Origin: Pseudoscleropodium purum
Lineage: Eukaryota > Streptophyta > Bryopsida > Hypnales > Brachytheciaceae
Direction of reading: 5' to 3'
NCBI GenBank assembly: GCA_963969395.1
Contig: OZ017798.1
Coordinates: 8,114,173-8,178,172, forward strand
Length of the DNA stretch: 64,000 nt
The translations under genes and the position numbers were made by a program. Below, piece after piece: positions 1 to 12,600 of the stretch. Below the pieces are notes generated by a model. The model ran no database searches and had not been told where the DNA came from. It worked only from the letters and a program-made list of their open reading frames with translations. Each line of letters starts with the position of its first letter. Position 1 is the first letter of the stretch.

Positions 1-306
1 TTCGACGAATGAATCTTCAAGCTTCTGCCCTGTTGAATTAGGGCTTCGGAAATCAGCCATTTCAAATCAACGACGTTCTCGTTTTTCAATTCGTGGTCGT
101 CGGAGGAATCCTAGAATTTCGTGAGTGTAGTTCTTTGAAAGAATTGCAGCTCGTTTTAGTTCTTTTGAGCTGGATGCTTCTCCTATTGCTCTGGTTTATC
201 GTTTTCTTCTCACTCTGATTTCTCTTCGTTAGCCGTGCAGAAAATTGTTGAGATGCTGGCTGTCGAAGCAATTTGAGAGTCTTCTACGGGGTTTGTATGG
301 TACAGG
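1..306 (+). promoter_or_regulatory. 5' flank/leader of the MnmE gene
   Basis: No separate gene seen. The stretch contains out-of-frame ATGs before 307 (for example 253-255, which meets a stop after seven codons). It is therefore probably the 5' UTR and proximal promoter. No clear TATA box was identified. Confidence 0.35.
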
Positions 307-3300
307 ATGACATCATTCGTGCTTGTGCGGTCTCCGGTAAATTTATCGTCGGTTCCTTCAGCACTCAAGGTATGGCGATTTTGCTCGGGTTCTGGCAGGT
401 CAAGCTGCCTGTCGCGGAATCTTTCTCGGTAAGTGTTCAACTGTTTGAAACGGATGTTCTAGTGTTGTGCCCTTTAATCCTGCTATAGTGCAATGTTTGT
501 ACAGTACCAATGTGTCATTCATATCTTATCCTCCTATTTTCGGCCTTCTATTTATCAGTTCTACCTGCACTATGTTAGGTGTACCTATCATAGTTCCTCT
601 TTAAGGTTTTGCAGTTCTCTCTTTGAGCAGGACTAGACGACGTACTTGTTGGATATGATGAATATGACAATTTCGTGATCATACAGCATTAGTCGACAAT
701 ATAGAAAGAGTTGAATTGTTGTAAGACTTGGTGGTTGCATCGAAATTAAAATTCTCTGGATAACCGGAAAACTGCCTAAAATCGATTTATTCCATTTTCC
801 ATTTTCTAGTTCCGTAATAATTTGAACGTTTTTTAACGTTCGTCAATCTTTGTATGTGTACCTACAACTTAATAATAGAGTCTATGAAGATTAGAATCGG
901 AAAAATCTTAGTCCGAGACGGTCATAAACGCAATTAAAAATGGAATAGAACGAAAAGATACCGTTTTCAGTTATGTTAATATCAGGCTGCGGAAGATGTC
1001 TTCCTCCCGTGAGAACATGGTTCTCATATGTTACTTTGGTGGCATGTAGTCGTTTCGATGAACCAGTCACTCAGTTAGTTTTCACTTTCTTCAGTAGTTT
1101 CTAAAATAGACGGTGAGAATGATGTCGATGGAATGACAGAGCTTACCGATGTGTTCTGCTCTATATGAACTTCTTATGAGTCAGTGTTCATTTTATGGTC
1201 GTCGTTGTGAAGAGTAATTGAACTTTTTCGTCATGAGAACGAGGTGAATGTCTTATTCGTCTGGTGCCTCACGTCGGGGTCGGACCTGCTGGTGGAGGGC
1301 AGGCGGAGTTTTGGAACCAATTATATGCGATTATTTCCATCATTTAAGGAGTCAATCGGAATGGATAATGGAGGCTTCTAATTGAGAAGTAATCTGGTGT
1401 AGTAGTTGTAATCCTGTTCGAGGTCAATAGCCTCATGTCATTGACCTTTGTCTAGTGGCCTGTTCCAGGTTAAATGTTCGTCATCCTAAGAAGCCTCAAG
1501 AGGTGAACCAACGGCGGGCTGGACCTCTTCATAAAATCTCAGCAGTTTTTAGCAGCAAATCATCAGGTAGTCTATTTTCTGTTTTGGGAAACTTCTCTTC
1601 GAGTTCCTTTGGATATTGTATTTTTGATGACGTTATAAACCGCACCAGGGCATTTTATTTAATTCTACATGTATTCTATTTTGTAAAGTGGAGTAGATTT
1701 TGGCACGTTGTGCTTCATCCTCATATGCCAGAAAGTTTTGTAAAACAGTGATAAATGTCAATTGTAGTTGAAATCCTCCTTCTCCGAAAAATGGCAGCTC
1801 ACAACAGGGATATGAAGATCGTTCTTATTGACAGTTTAGTTGCATCTAACTCATTATACCTTTCAGCTGGACTAGCGGTGTATATGAAGGATGCGAGACT
1901 GAATAACGAGTATCTTGGTTCTAAAGAAGAGCGGCAAAAGTCGCTAGACGATGAGACAATAGCAGCTATTGTAACGGCAATGGGCGGGCAGGATGGAGCT
2001 GTCGCAATCGTGCGTTTATCTGGGACTTCAGCCGTTGAGATTGTTGGCCGCCTGTTTCAACCAGCAAGAAGAGTGAGGCACGAGAGAGCATCTCATTCTA
2101 ACTGTGAGTGGACGCCTGAGAGTCATCGAGTGCAGTATGGAAACGTGGTGGACTCTTCTGGATCTTTAGTTGATGAGGTAGACAGACTTGTCGATTGCTC
2201 CGAAACCTTTTTTGGGATGAGATTTTGGATTATGGTAGTCAAGTTTGGAATGTGCTGCAACGTTGCAACCACTAGTGGTCTTGTTTGCGGAATGGACCGG
2301 TTATTGAGCTCATGACGAACCTTCAAAAATAATTGCCATATTTTTATGCAGGTTTTGGTGGTGCCGATGCTGGCACCAAGATCATACACGAGAGAGGACG
2401 TTGTGGAGTTGCAGTGTCATGGAGGGGATGTGTGCGTGCGCCGTGTCCTGCAGCTTTGCTTGGAAGCTGGTGCGAGACTGGCACAACCTGGTCTGTCTAC
2501 TATACTACCCTTCCGTTTTCCTGAATTCTGTCTTCTCTTCATGCTCTCGTCTTGTCTATTGTTTGCGGTAATGAGCAAAGCATGTGTTTTGAATTACCTT
2601 GTGTTCTTGCTTTTCCATGGGGTTTTGGGTAAACCTGTAGGGGAATTCACTTTGCGGGCATTCTTGAATGGCCGTCTGGATCTTGCTCAAGCGGAAAGTG
2701 TCTCACAACTCGTGGCCGCTAAAACCTCTGCTGCAGCACAATCTGCTCTTGCTGGTATTCAGGTACGAATCTTTATGGTTCCTTAATGTTGAATTGGATT
2801 TTGTATTTGTTTAGCATGACCTTCTTTTCTTATTGCACTAGGTTTACAAAGTTGAATAATTTATTGCACGGAAGGAACTGTGTTTTAAAACTTGTTCCAC
2901 AATGTCATTTTCTTAAGCTTGTGAACCGCCACTGTTCTTTGGTGTTCTAGATGACTGAATTACTTGATTTACTCTGTAATTTAACCTCGGACTTGGCCGG
3001 TCATCATTCAGGGAGGACTCTCAAGTTTCGTGCAAGCTCTGCGTCTGGAGTGCGTAGACTTGTTGGTGGAGATGGAGGCACGCTTGGACTTTGATGACGA
3101 GATGCCCAGTTTAGACACAAGCGCTCTAGTTACCAGGATTGAGACTATGTGCCAGCGCTTACAGCAAGCATTATCCACAGCCGGTCGGGGCCGCTTGTTG
3201 CAGTCCGGCTTGCAGGTGTGACTTCAAGATCTACATGGCTATCTGATGTCCAATCTACGTGTCTATTCTCCAATGAAGTTCTCATCTGATGGTGCAGTTG

Positions 3301-5155
3301 GCCAGATGATATGTTCGTTAATGTTTTTCATGAAAGAAGTGCTTGGGAATGGTGAAGTGGTCGCTTGTGTCGTTGATCGATATGATCGTTTCTTCAGGTT
3401 GCTATCGTTGGGAGGCCAAATGTCGGCAAGTCCAGTCTTCTGAATGCCTGGAGCCAAGTAGGTGAGACCCCGCTCTGTTTGTGTTTGATTTTCTGGCTGC
3501 ATAAGGTCGTTGGTAGAAACATCAGCGTATTGAAAACAGAAATTTTGTATCAACTTTTGTCGTACTGTTGGTTTCGTTGTGTTGCTTTTGTGTTAAATGT
3601 GTGGACTTGCCATCGCTTTCTGGTTATTTGTTCATTAAAATCTTTTCTCGCAGTTCGTATGGGCTTGTATTGCTGTATTTTTCCTAGAATGTTGGGACCT
3701 TTTTGCAGAGTGAGAGGGCTATAGTTACCGATGTTCCTGGCACGACAAGAGACATTGTCGAAGCTCGAATGGTTGTCGGAGGGATTGCTGTCAACTTGCT
3801 GGATACGGCTGGCATCCGTGATACAGTTGACGTTGTAGAAAAAATTGGTATGCTTGAATCTCATTGCCTCTTCCTTCATTTACTAGTGGAGTCCCTACGT
3901 TGTTGGGAAATTTTTAATGTGAGACCTCTAATTAAATCTGGTGGACTCCACTCTACCCTTATGTATTTCCCAAGAACCAGTCACCGCTTGTAGCACCTTA
4001 CCTCGTCTTGCAAGTTGGTTGTTAAGTGACATTTATTTGTTTGGGATGTTCTGACACATAATAATATTATCTTTATATTGAACATTGAAATTTTTTGGAT
4101 ATGCCGTAAAAGACTCCTGTGTCTCGCCATTCAAGGAAGTTTCGTTCTACAGGTGTTGAAAGATCGGAAGCAGTAGCAAAAGCTGCCGACGTCGTTGTCA
4201 TGGTCATAACTGCCAGTGATGGGTGGACATCAGCGGACGCGATAATTTTTGAACGCATTTGGGGCACAGAAGGCATTCTTCGACAAAGAAAAGAGCAGTC
4301 TGGTGGTATCCTAGCGGGGCCCATGGCCCCTGCTACAGAATTTGCATCTGTTATCAATGTAGGTGGTTTGGTCTTGCTGGCATGTTATATCCCACTAATT
4401 AACATATCAGGGTTAAGTTCTGATGTAGTCTGTGTAATGGACGAGACTATTTGAAATTACGTCTGAAATTAAAGGAGTCAGTATCGTTCTTAACATCTTC
4501 TGTTTTCACATTAATTAGCTTTCATACTTCCAAGTCTCCTTTTGACGGATGTTGTTGGGATTGTTTAGGACGTTGAGACCGTGCAGGTCCCCTCACTCCT
4601 GGTTGTAAACAAAGTGGATAGAGCTGCAGCTGGATCTGTGGTTTTGCCTCTAGATGTCCAGAACGCATTTTACAAAAGGGTGGCAACTTGTGCAACTCAA
4701 GGTGTTGGCCTGCAAGAGCTGGATATGGCCATACTAGACCTCGTTGGCCTCGGGCATGTTTCTAGTGAGGGCCAGCAGTGGGCTGTGAATCAGGTGAGCG
4801 CCTAAACTTCGACAACGCTATGATTGTAACGAAATACTTGTGCTTGTTATTTTTTAAGTAGTGATGCCTGCTTGTGTACGTCTGAAATATCCGCTGAACA
4901 TGCGGCGAGTTCTCGGTAATGTTTTTTGTATGTATTGCTGACAATTCATCTCTCCTTCAGAGACAATCTGAGCAGCTCGTAAGAGCAAACGAAGCACTTC
5001 AAAGGGTTGTGGAGTCGGTGCAGATGGAGATCCCGCTTGATATGTGGACCATAGATCTTAAAGAGGCTGCCATTGCGCTGGGTGAAATCAGTGGCGATGA
5101 TGTTTCGGAAGAAGTGTTGTCGAATATTTTTAATCGCTTTTGTATTGGAAAGTAA
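307..5155 (+). CDS. MnmE: tRNA modification GTPase MnmE/TrmE, organelle-targeted (11 exons)
   Basis: Exons 307-428, 1469-1566, 1867-2177, 2352-2490, 2641-2762, 3012-3215, 3398-3457, 3709-3847, 4153-4358, 4569-4793 and 4961-5155 join in frame to 606 aa, close to the usual plant length. The first ~70 residues (start [10 protein letters not shown]) are rich in Ser and Arg and look like a plastid or mitochondrial leader. Then come the MnmE N-terminal domain ([40 protein letters not shown]), the helical domain, and an inserted G domain with G1 GRPNVGKSS (~337-345), K-loop/G2 TDVPGTTRD (~359-367), G3 DTAG (384-387) and G4 NKVD (481-484). The protein ends in FCIGK, the family's conserved Cys motif. 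Known role: with MnmG it modifies the wobble uridine of organellar tRNAs. Start chosen because this ATG gives a leader that splices in frame; ATG 297 does not. The two leader exons are the least certain part. Confidence 0.93.
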
Positions 5156-6253
5156 TTTAATGGTTCAGTCGTTTTCTATGAGTACCTAATTTAACAACTA
5201 GAATATGAGCATGAATGTGGAAGGAATGCATGCTAAATTGTTTGTAAAGGAAGCCATTGGGAGAAGTCATTGAACAAGTGTCATTATGTGAATTCATCAG
5301 TGGGTACTTTGTTGTATTCCTTTTAGCATGTGTGTGCTCTTAATTTATGGTTACCAATTAGTGGTGTTCTACTAAGATGAATTTTGGAAGTGAATATTTG
5401 TTCATTTTTGGTCTAAAATTCTCTAATTTCACTTCAATTTGTCTTCTCTTCAAATTGCTAAAAAATACACTATTCTTTCATCCAAATGTAAATTCGTTTT
5501 AGCTAAATTGAAACAAGTGGCAATTATAGTTGTGCTTATCTTAATCCCTAAAGGATTGTTGTTCCTTTGGGGGATAGTTGTATCATCCTAAATTCAGGAT
5601 GTTCAATCGCATTGAGAGGAAAAGAACAAAAGAACTTAAAATAAACATTTGAAAAATTAGTTTAGTATAGAGCTTGTCTTTCTCTATGTGTATAAAGCTT
5701 TGATTAGTGATGTGAAGTTATAGAATATCATGTATCTAAGGCAATTGTGAAAAAATAATGTATTGGATTTATTTTTTAATTCAATTTTTTCAACATTCTA
5801 TGAAAGGAAGTTTAGGATTCAATTGTTGGAATATTTTCATTGTTGGAATGGTGTGTTTCAATTCCATCTTTATATTATTTTGAATTCAATTTTTTTTATA
5901 TTACAGAATAACTTTTATTTAATTCAATTCTTCAACATAAAAATTTACAAAAATCAAATTGATTGTACAAAAAATTTAAGATAATCTTACAACTTCTAAT
6001 TCCAAACTTCTTCAAATTTTTGTACTTTTTTTCTTCTATTAATACATGAAATAATTGAACTTTATTACTTTGTTCAAAAATAAAATTTGTATTTTTAGAC
6101 TCTCATAATAATTTAGTTAGAAGAGAAGTTACTAGGGCAAAACATTGGTCTAAAGTAATCAATTTATCATTCAGAATGAAGACTTTAATTTGCTTAGGGA
6201 TTAAAAAGATTTAACTAGTCCAATTATATTGGATAACAAGGTGTCATAATGTA
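5156..6253. other. AT-rich intergenic DNA after MnmE
   Basis: Holds the 3' UTR of MnmE at its start, then AT-rich sequence. A CCCTAAAGG-like stretch near 5546 resembles the ends of the 0.9-kb repeat family described below, so part of this may be a decayed copy. No gene seen. Confidence 0.4.
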
Positions 6254-7190
6254 TTAAGTCCTAGACTGTGTTTTCACCAAAACCGTTCTAAAACTGTCAT
6301 TTCTAATACAAGTACCAAATTTTAGAAAAAAAACATTTTTGGAAAAATGTAACCATAGGATCTTGTAGTAAACTAGTTTGAGAGGTTGTGGAAAAAATTT
6401 CAGAAATTTTTACTATGTGGATTGCAAGATAATAGCGTTTGAATTGACGAATATTCTTATTTTGTCCTAGCAAAAATCTGGGCACTTGCACTTTACAAGG
6501 TCACATCTTTATGAAAAAATGTCCAAAATGGTTGCAACTCTTTGGATTCATTCTTCAAGGTAAGTTGGCTACATGCTTGAAAATTTTCAGATCATTTGGA
6601 ATTGTACAACATATAGGAAAAAAACAGTAAGTAGAAAGAAGTAGAGAATGATTCAAAATACTAAATTGTTAAGAATTGAAATATAAAATTGAAAAATGCC
6701 AATCTCAACAGTTGTAATGTTGCAATAAACAATCTACATCCAATGTTTTTATTTATTTTTTCAAGAATATTAAAAATTGAGTTAAATCAAGGACTTCAAA
6801 GTTTTTTTTAGAGTAGAGATTCCATAACTACCCTCAAAGTAAGAATCCTCATAACTTTTGACTCATTGATCCAAATGGAAAGATTCAAAGCTTTCCACAT
6901 ATATATCAACCTAAAGAACCAATTTCAAATTTTTATTTTTATAAAAAGTGATTTTTAAAGAATTTTTTTGAGCTGCCCAAGCTGTCCACAAAACAAAGAT
7001 AATTGCATATCATGCAATAACTTTTTGACCATTTAGTCAAAAGTTACAAAAATTGTTAGGCCTTGAAGCTACTCCTCGGGCACATGTTTAGTGAAAATTT
7101 CAGCACAAAATAATTAAAAATCCATTTGTAGTGAGCTGCCCAAATTCACTATGTTGTCAAAAAACACAGCTTGGTCCTTTAGGAGGTTAA
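6254..7190 (-). mobile_element. 0.9-kb TIR element, copy C
   Basis: The right end read in reverse (TTAACCTCCTAAAGGACC, then a GTGTTTTTTG stretch) matches the left ends of the copies at 16873 and 31077. The left end (TTAAGTCCTAGACTGTG) is the decayed partner. It contains the family's internal blocks: a CATAACTTTTGACTCATTGATC-like block, the AAAGCTTTCCAC block and the GGTCACATTT/TTGCAAGAT block. The span is 937 bp, identical to the copy at 31077-32013 but in opposite orientation. There is no coding capacity, so it is a non-autonomous DNA element. Superfamily not assigned: ends next to TTAA or TAA are suggestive only. Confidence 0.65.
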
Positions 7191-7334
7191 AAAACTTTCA
7201 TTTCTAAAGATTGGAAGGAGTATTCCCTCTGAAATTATCTCAAAACTATTCTTTAAAAGACAAATGTGTAATTGCTTACTAGAATCTTTTTCCAATAATT
7301 AAATCCTAGGAACTTGTTCACTACCATTAAATTA

Positions 7335-8088
7335 TTAATTCATGAAGGTCAAAACTGCGTTTTTTTAGCAATATAGCAATTTTGGGCAGCTCACTACAAA
7401 TGGAATTTTTAATTTTTTTCTTTGAAATTTCATAAAATATATGCCTGAAGTATATCTTTAATCTCGAATAATTTTCATAACTTTTGAATATATGGTTAAA
7501 AAATTATTGTATAATATATAATTTTCATTGTTTGAAGGGTAAGCCACATAACTCAAAAAACTTCTTTCAAAATAATTTTAGAAAAAAATAAAAATTTGAA
7601 ATTGATTCTCTAGACATACAACTTATAAGTGGAAAGCTTTGAACCATTCCGTATTGATTAACAAGATGAAAATTATAAAGAGTTTTAGTTTGTAGATAGG
7701 TATAATTTGACAAGATTCTGTACCTATCTACAAACTAAAACTCTTCATAACTTTCATCTTGTTAATCAAAATAGAATGGTTCAAAGCTTTCCACTTATAA
7801 GTTGTATGTCTAGAGAACCAATTTCAAATTTTTATTTTTTTCTAAAGAGATTTATAAAGAAGTTTTTTGAGTTACCTAGGTTGTCCATCAAATATGAAAA
7901 TAAGATATCATGCAATAACTTTTTAATCATATATTCAAAAGTTATGAAAATTGTTGGACCTTAAAGCTACTCCTTAGGCACATGTTTTGTGAAATTTTTT
8001 CAAAGAAAAAAAATTAAAAATTCCATTTGTAGCGAATGCCCCAAATCATTGTGTTACCCAAAATGTAGTTTTGACCTATAGGGATTAA
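7335..8088. mobile_element. Foldback element with ~368-bp inverted arms
   Basis: Arms about 7335-7702 and 7721-8088 are inverted copies of one another around an 18-nt loop (7703-7720). At the tip, TAGATAGGTA is answered by TACCTATCTA; further out, AAAGCTTTGAACCATT is answered by AATGGTTCAAAGCTTT. The outer ends carry the family's TTAA...AGGTCAAAACT and AGTTTTGACCT...TTAA blocks. Each arm is one end of the 0.9-kb family, so this is two copies joined head to head or a hairpin derivative. RNA from it would fold into one very long duplex. Confidence 0.75.
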
Positions 8089-9690
8089 ACCATTTTATTT
8101 TCAAAGAATTTGAAGGCATGTAGATCGAGATATTTACAATTAGAGCTCAATTTTTATAAATATAAATATTTTTTTCCTTGAGAAGAATGACTTTCAAGTA
8201 AATTATTAACAAAAGAAAAAGTTTACCTCTTGAGAACAAATGAACTTATGAATGGTAAAAGAACTTGCATGCCAATTATTACAAGTATTAGAACTATGGA
8301 AGATTTTTTTTCAAAGACTCTTAATCAATTGAAGTATACAAGAAAAACTACAACTTTACCTAACCATGCCTATCAATTGTATTTGTTGCAACCAATCATC
8401 CTTTGCCAACTTACACTATTCATAAAATTCATTATACTTAGTCTTGGAATGATTTCTCATTAGCTAAGTTTCTTTCAAGCCAAATTTTTGTGTAGTGTTT
8501 GTTTTGAAAACTACTTGAAAGCCACATAAAAATAATATCATAACTAATTAGTAGCTTCAACATAAAATAAATATAATAATTTTTGCCTAATTTTTTAAGA
8601 AATTATCCTCTTGTCTTGCCTAATATTTGAAAATTGTGATTGACTACAGAAAAATCATAATATTCTTTAGAGATATGTGTTGATCATTTATGGCAATCTT
8701 ATCTCAATAGTCTATGCATTCTATGAATAAATAATTTCCTATCTTCTTTGAAACCATTAAACGTAGTGTCTAAAACTTATCAGGTGCCTACACCTTATTC
8801 GAATTTGAATGGTTGCCTAAATAACATAAATTAAATTTTAGTCTTGCCTAACCTCATTTTTGGACTTTAATTAAAGCTCACGGACTGTGTAAGCTGCTAG
8901 TAAAGTACGGTGCTAAAAAAAAAGTTACTTTTTTGGTTTGAGAAGCCTGTCATGGTCAGGTTAATGACCTAATTCAAGTTTCCGTGGTCAGAGAGATCGT
9001 CCGCCGTCGTCTCCACAAATACGAAACACTTGCTCGCATTGCTCGCAGATTCAGCTGGAAATCGAAGAATGCGTGTGAATGCGAGTGAATACGAGTGAAT
9101 GCGCAGACAGAATAATGCGAGCACCGCAGGAAGCTGCACTAAGTGAATTCGTGATGCGGCGTGTCTGAAACATCATGTCTTTGCAACTCATTCCATGTAA
9201 GCCACGCTAAGCTACGTTGAGCTTTTGTTGTTCCTTTCTATCTCTCAGTGTTTGTGGATGTGTTCACACTTTTTAACAAGAGATTGAGTAGACACGGTGT
9301 TAATCCCTTCAAAGATTTTCAATTATAAAGTTCCGACAGTAATCTTCAAATTTTCTTTTCGAAAAGTCTGCCGATTCGAATTCTTGAAGTTTTTGATAGG
9401 TTTGGTAGGTTTTGGTTTATGATTATGTTTTCTGCCGATTTGGTTTACTCTTACTGATGGCGGACCGAAGTTGATTGGCGGGACGGGGGAGAGTGTTGTT
9501 TGAAATTTTTTTTGCCGCCATATTTATGGATTGGAATTTCTTTCAGAATTTTGAGATTCTTTGATTGCTGAGTGGAAAGTGAAAGGTTGTATTTGAGGAT
9601 TTGTGTTTGGCTGGTGATTTTTGTTTGTGGTAGTTGAGAAGCAGCTGAGATTGGGGGTGGAGCTGGGGGTACTAAGGGGAAGACGAAGCC
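8089..9690. other. Intergenic region and RMI1 promoter/5' leader
   Basis: AT-rich up to ~8880, then higher in GC toward RMI1. Positions 9067-9106 contain four tandem copies of a 10-mer like GAATGCGAGT. No gene seen. The stretch just before 9691 is probably the RMI1 5' UTR. Confidence 0.4.
9067..9106 (+). repeat. 4 x 10-bp tandem repeat (GAATGCGAGT-like)
   Basis: Copies read GAATGCGTGT, GAATGCGAGT, GAATACGAGT, GAATGCGCAG. Lies ~590 bp before the RMI1 start codon; function unknown. Confidence 0.8.
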
Positions 9691-12600
9691 ATGACAGGGA
9701 GGGTGATGAGAGGCAGAAGCAGAGTGCTTCTCTCCGACTCCTCCTCGGACGAAGAGGACGACAATGTTGACGTCGTTGTGAAGCACATAGTGGCGGAGGG
9801 CAATGTCGCGGCTCCATCGGTGGTTACCCCGCCTGGCATCGACTCCATGTTTTTAGAGGACGAAATAGAGGATGATGACATCTCGGATGAACCACCTCCT
9901 GTGACCATTTTCCCTCTTGCAGAGCCCGTCCGTAGAATTCCTCAAGAGAATAATATGAATAGCTTCGAAGGCGGGGGAAGTCCTCTGCATCAGCTACTTC
10001 GGAGGCGAGGAATCAACGTCCACCCTGAATGGCTAGATTCGTTTGTTCGAGAGATGGAGGGTTCGCAGCCAGGGTTTGGCACTATCGGAGTGGAGAAGCA
10101 GGGTGAGCTTGCTCTGGCGCATTTGCTGATCACGGATTTCAATGAAGTTGGCGCAGGATATTTGCCGAATTCTTTCGAGACTCTTCATGCAATCGAGCTC
10201 GCTGGACCGTTTGTTCTTCAGGTGAATCTTCCCGTTTCCTTCGGTTTCAAATTGGTGACATTGGTAGTGATATTTCGTGAGCACATCTCACATCTGAATT
10301 GGAGAAAAGAAAAAGTACATGTGGAAATGTCTGTGAGGGCATGACTAAATGATGAACCTATTCCGCTGATATCAGATTTTAAAGAGGATAATTATGGGGA
10401 AACAGTAAACACTATTCCATCATTAGGTGAGCGCATTGTACTGATAGTATTGTTTTACGAGATTGTGTCTGGTTTCAAGATGTATTGTCCATTTTGTTTT
10501 TTGATACTGTTGTGTGGAATATCCTTTTATATCAATTTGCTATAGATTATTCTCAACTCGTAGTCTTGAGGATGAAAGGTCTCAGGTTCTTTGGGATTCT
10601 ATGTTCACTCTACTAGGTTGACGAGATAAGTGACATTGGCGCTCCATTGAGAGATAGATACCATGAACGAGGAGCAGGGATAAGCAGGTGCCTAAAACTT
10701 TCTTTGACAGACGGTGTGCAACGTGTCATTGGAATCGAGTATCAACCAATCGCTGCTCTTCGTAATCTATTTCCTGCTGGCTTCAAGGTTGGTGGACACA
10801 GTCTTCTGTGATTATTTCTTTTGTCTTGCTTGAGTGGCCATTATCATTTCTTCTGTGGATATATCTGCAAAATGCTTTTACCATTTGTGGAAAATTTGAG
10901 TTAGTTGGCGATCGTTTAATCGTTCCTCAAAGAGAGCGCTACCAGATGCATTTACCAAGTGATCTAGATCTTGTGGTGGATTGTTATTGGGGAAGATTGT
11001 AATTTATTTTCTTCTTTCTTGTGGACATAGATCTGCGTGAGAAATGTATTTGTTCGACGCGGTGTTTTTCTTCTAAGTTGCGAGAGCGTAGAGGTCATAG
11101 GAGGCCTTGTTCAGCGTCTAGAAGAAGCACGTCTACGTGCAGTGCATGAAGTGAATAAACCGGCTCGGGGCAGTCGGTAAGTTTATTCTACTCTTCCTCA
11201 TATATCTTCTGCACTTTTCATTGATTGCATATGATATATCTATCCATCATCCTAGAAGTGTGATTTTTGTCACGCTATTTTCTTGATACCCTATAATCTC
11301 ATTGGAGGAAGCCCAAATAGGTAGCTCTTTTGCAAAGCATAGTGACAGTTAATTGCTGAGAATATTGGAAATGGAGCTGTTTCTGATCTTGCCGCTTGCA
11401 GCAGTAACCGTAGAGGACAGACGGGGGACAGTTCATTGATGGAAAGGGCAACTGCCGAAGCTTGGCCCAGAAGTACAGATGGGGCTAACCCTGCAGCGGC
11501 AGTACCTATTCCACCAGATACCCCTAGTGGACACTCTGTTCAACCATTACAACCAACTGCAGCAAGTAAGCTACTCCACCAAGATACCTCTATTTCATTC
11601 AATGACAAGGTTATGTCCAGCTAGCCTTCCTCTGTCGCATTTTCCAATCATTTTCCAGTTATGTCGTCACCTTAACTGTGCTGTGTACATAATTGTGAGA
11701 GTCTCACCACTTCACAATCAACGGTTGGGCTTTTTGTATCACCAGCCAACACTTATGCCCTGTCGCAATTGCGCTAACTGACTCATGACATCTACATCAC
11801 CAGAGGCGTGAGTGCTGAATGATGTTATTCTTGACTTTGGTGCTTGTCAGTCATCTTTTCTTATACTCACATGTTATAGGTCTCCTGTTGGTTTGGAAAC
11901 TTCCATTATTTGTGGTTAGGGGCTGGAAGCTATACTACGATGAAATGTCAGATCAAAGAGTATTAGGGACTATTTCCCGATATGTAGCCTCCAGCAATGA
12001 TTTCAGTGCATTAAAGTGCATCATTTGCTAACTTGGAGCGTAGTACTAAATTTTGTTGCATAGTTCAGGTATCTTTCAGTCGTTTGCTACTCAGGGTCAG
12101 CCAGCTCGTAGCGTTCAAGCATCACAGTTGCCTGACACCGATGCGAACGTTCGGCATGGTTTACATGTCTCACACACCGAGACCAGGTTAAATGCCTCAC
12201 TGCAACAGGGGACTCCTGCTGTTGTCCCGACGCGCTCTGAGACCAGATCAAACGCCCCATTACAACAAGTAGCTCCTGCCGCTGGTCCGATACGCACTGA
12301 GACTCGGTTAAATGTCGCGGTACAGCAATCCACCTCTGCAGTCGGTTCAACAGTTCAAAGTTTTGAGGTCAGGAGGAAGCAAACTACTATACCGTGGGTG
12401 CAGACGTCTATGAACGATGCAGGGCTTCAGGAAAGCAGTTCTAGAATGCAACCAAAGGCACCTGGATCTCATAGCACCCAGCAGCGGGTGGTAGAGCAGA
12501 ACACGACACATGACAGATTTGCTCCACCTTCTGGTATGCCTTCTTTTTAAATTCTTCAGCATGAAATTCCTCTTTCACCTAAGTATTTTTCTTGCCTCGC

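Noticed and set aside
3263..3879. Minus-strand frames of ~96-109 aa
   Set aside because: Antisense to MnmE exons 7 and 8, with no similarity of their own.
307..5155. Recent bacterial gene transfer or contamination (MnmE and KDPG aldolase have bacterial-type cores)
   Set aside because: Both genes have many in-frame GT-AG introns and organelle-type leaders, as expected for old endosymbiotic genes.
9451..9908. Minus-strand frames opposite the RMI1 start
   Set aside because: Low-complexity Ser/Pro-rich shadows of RMI1 exon 1 and its leader.
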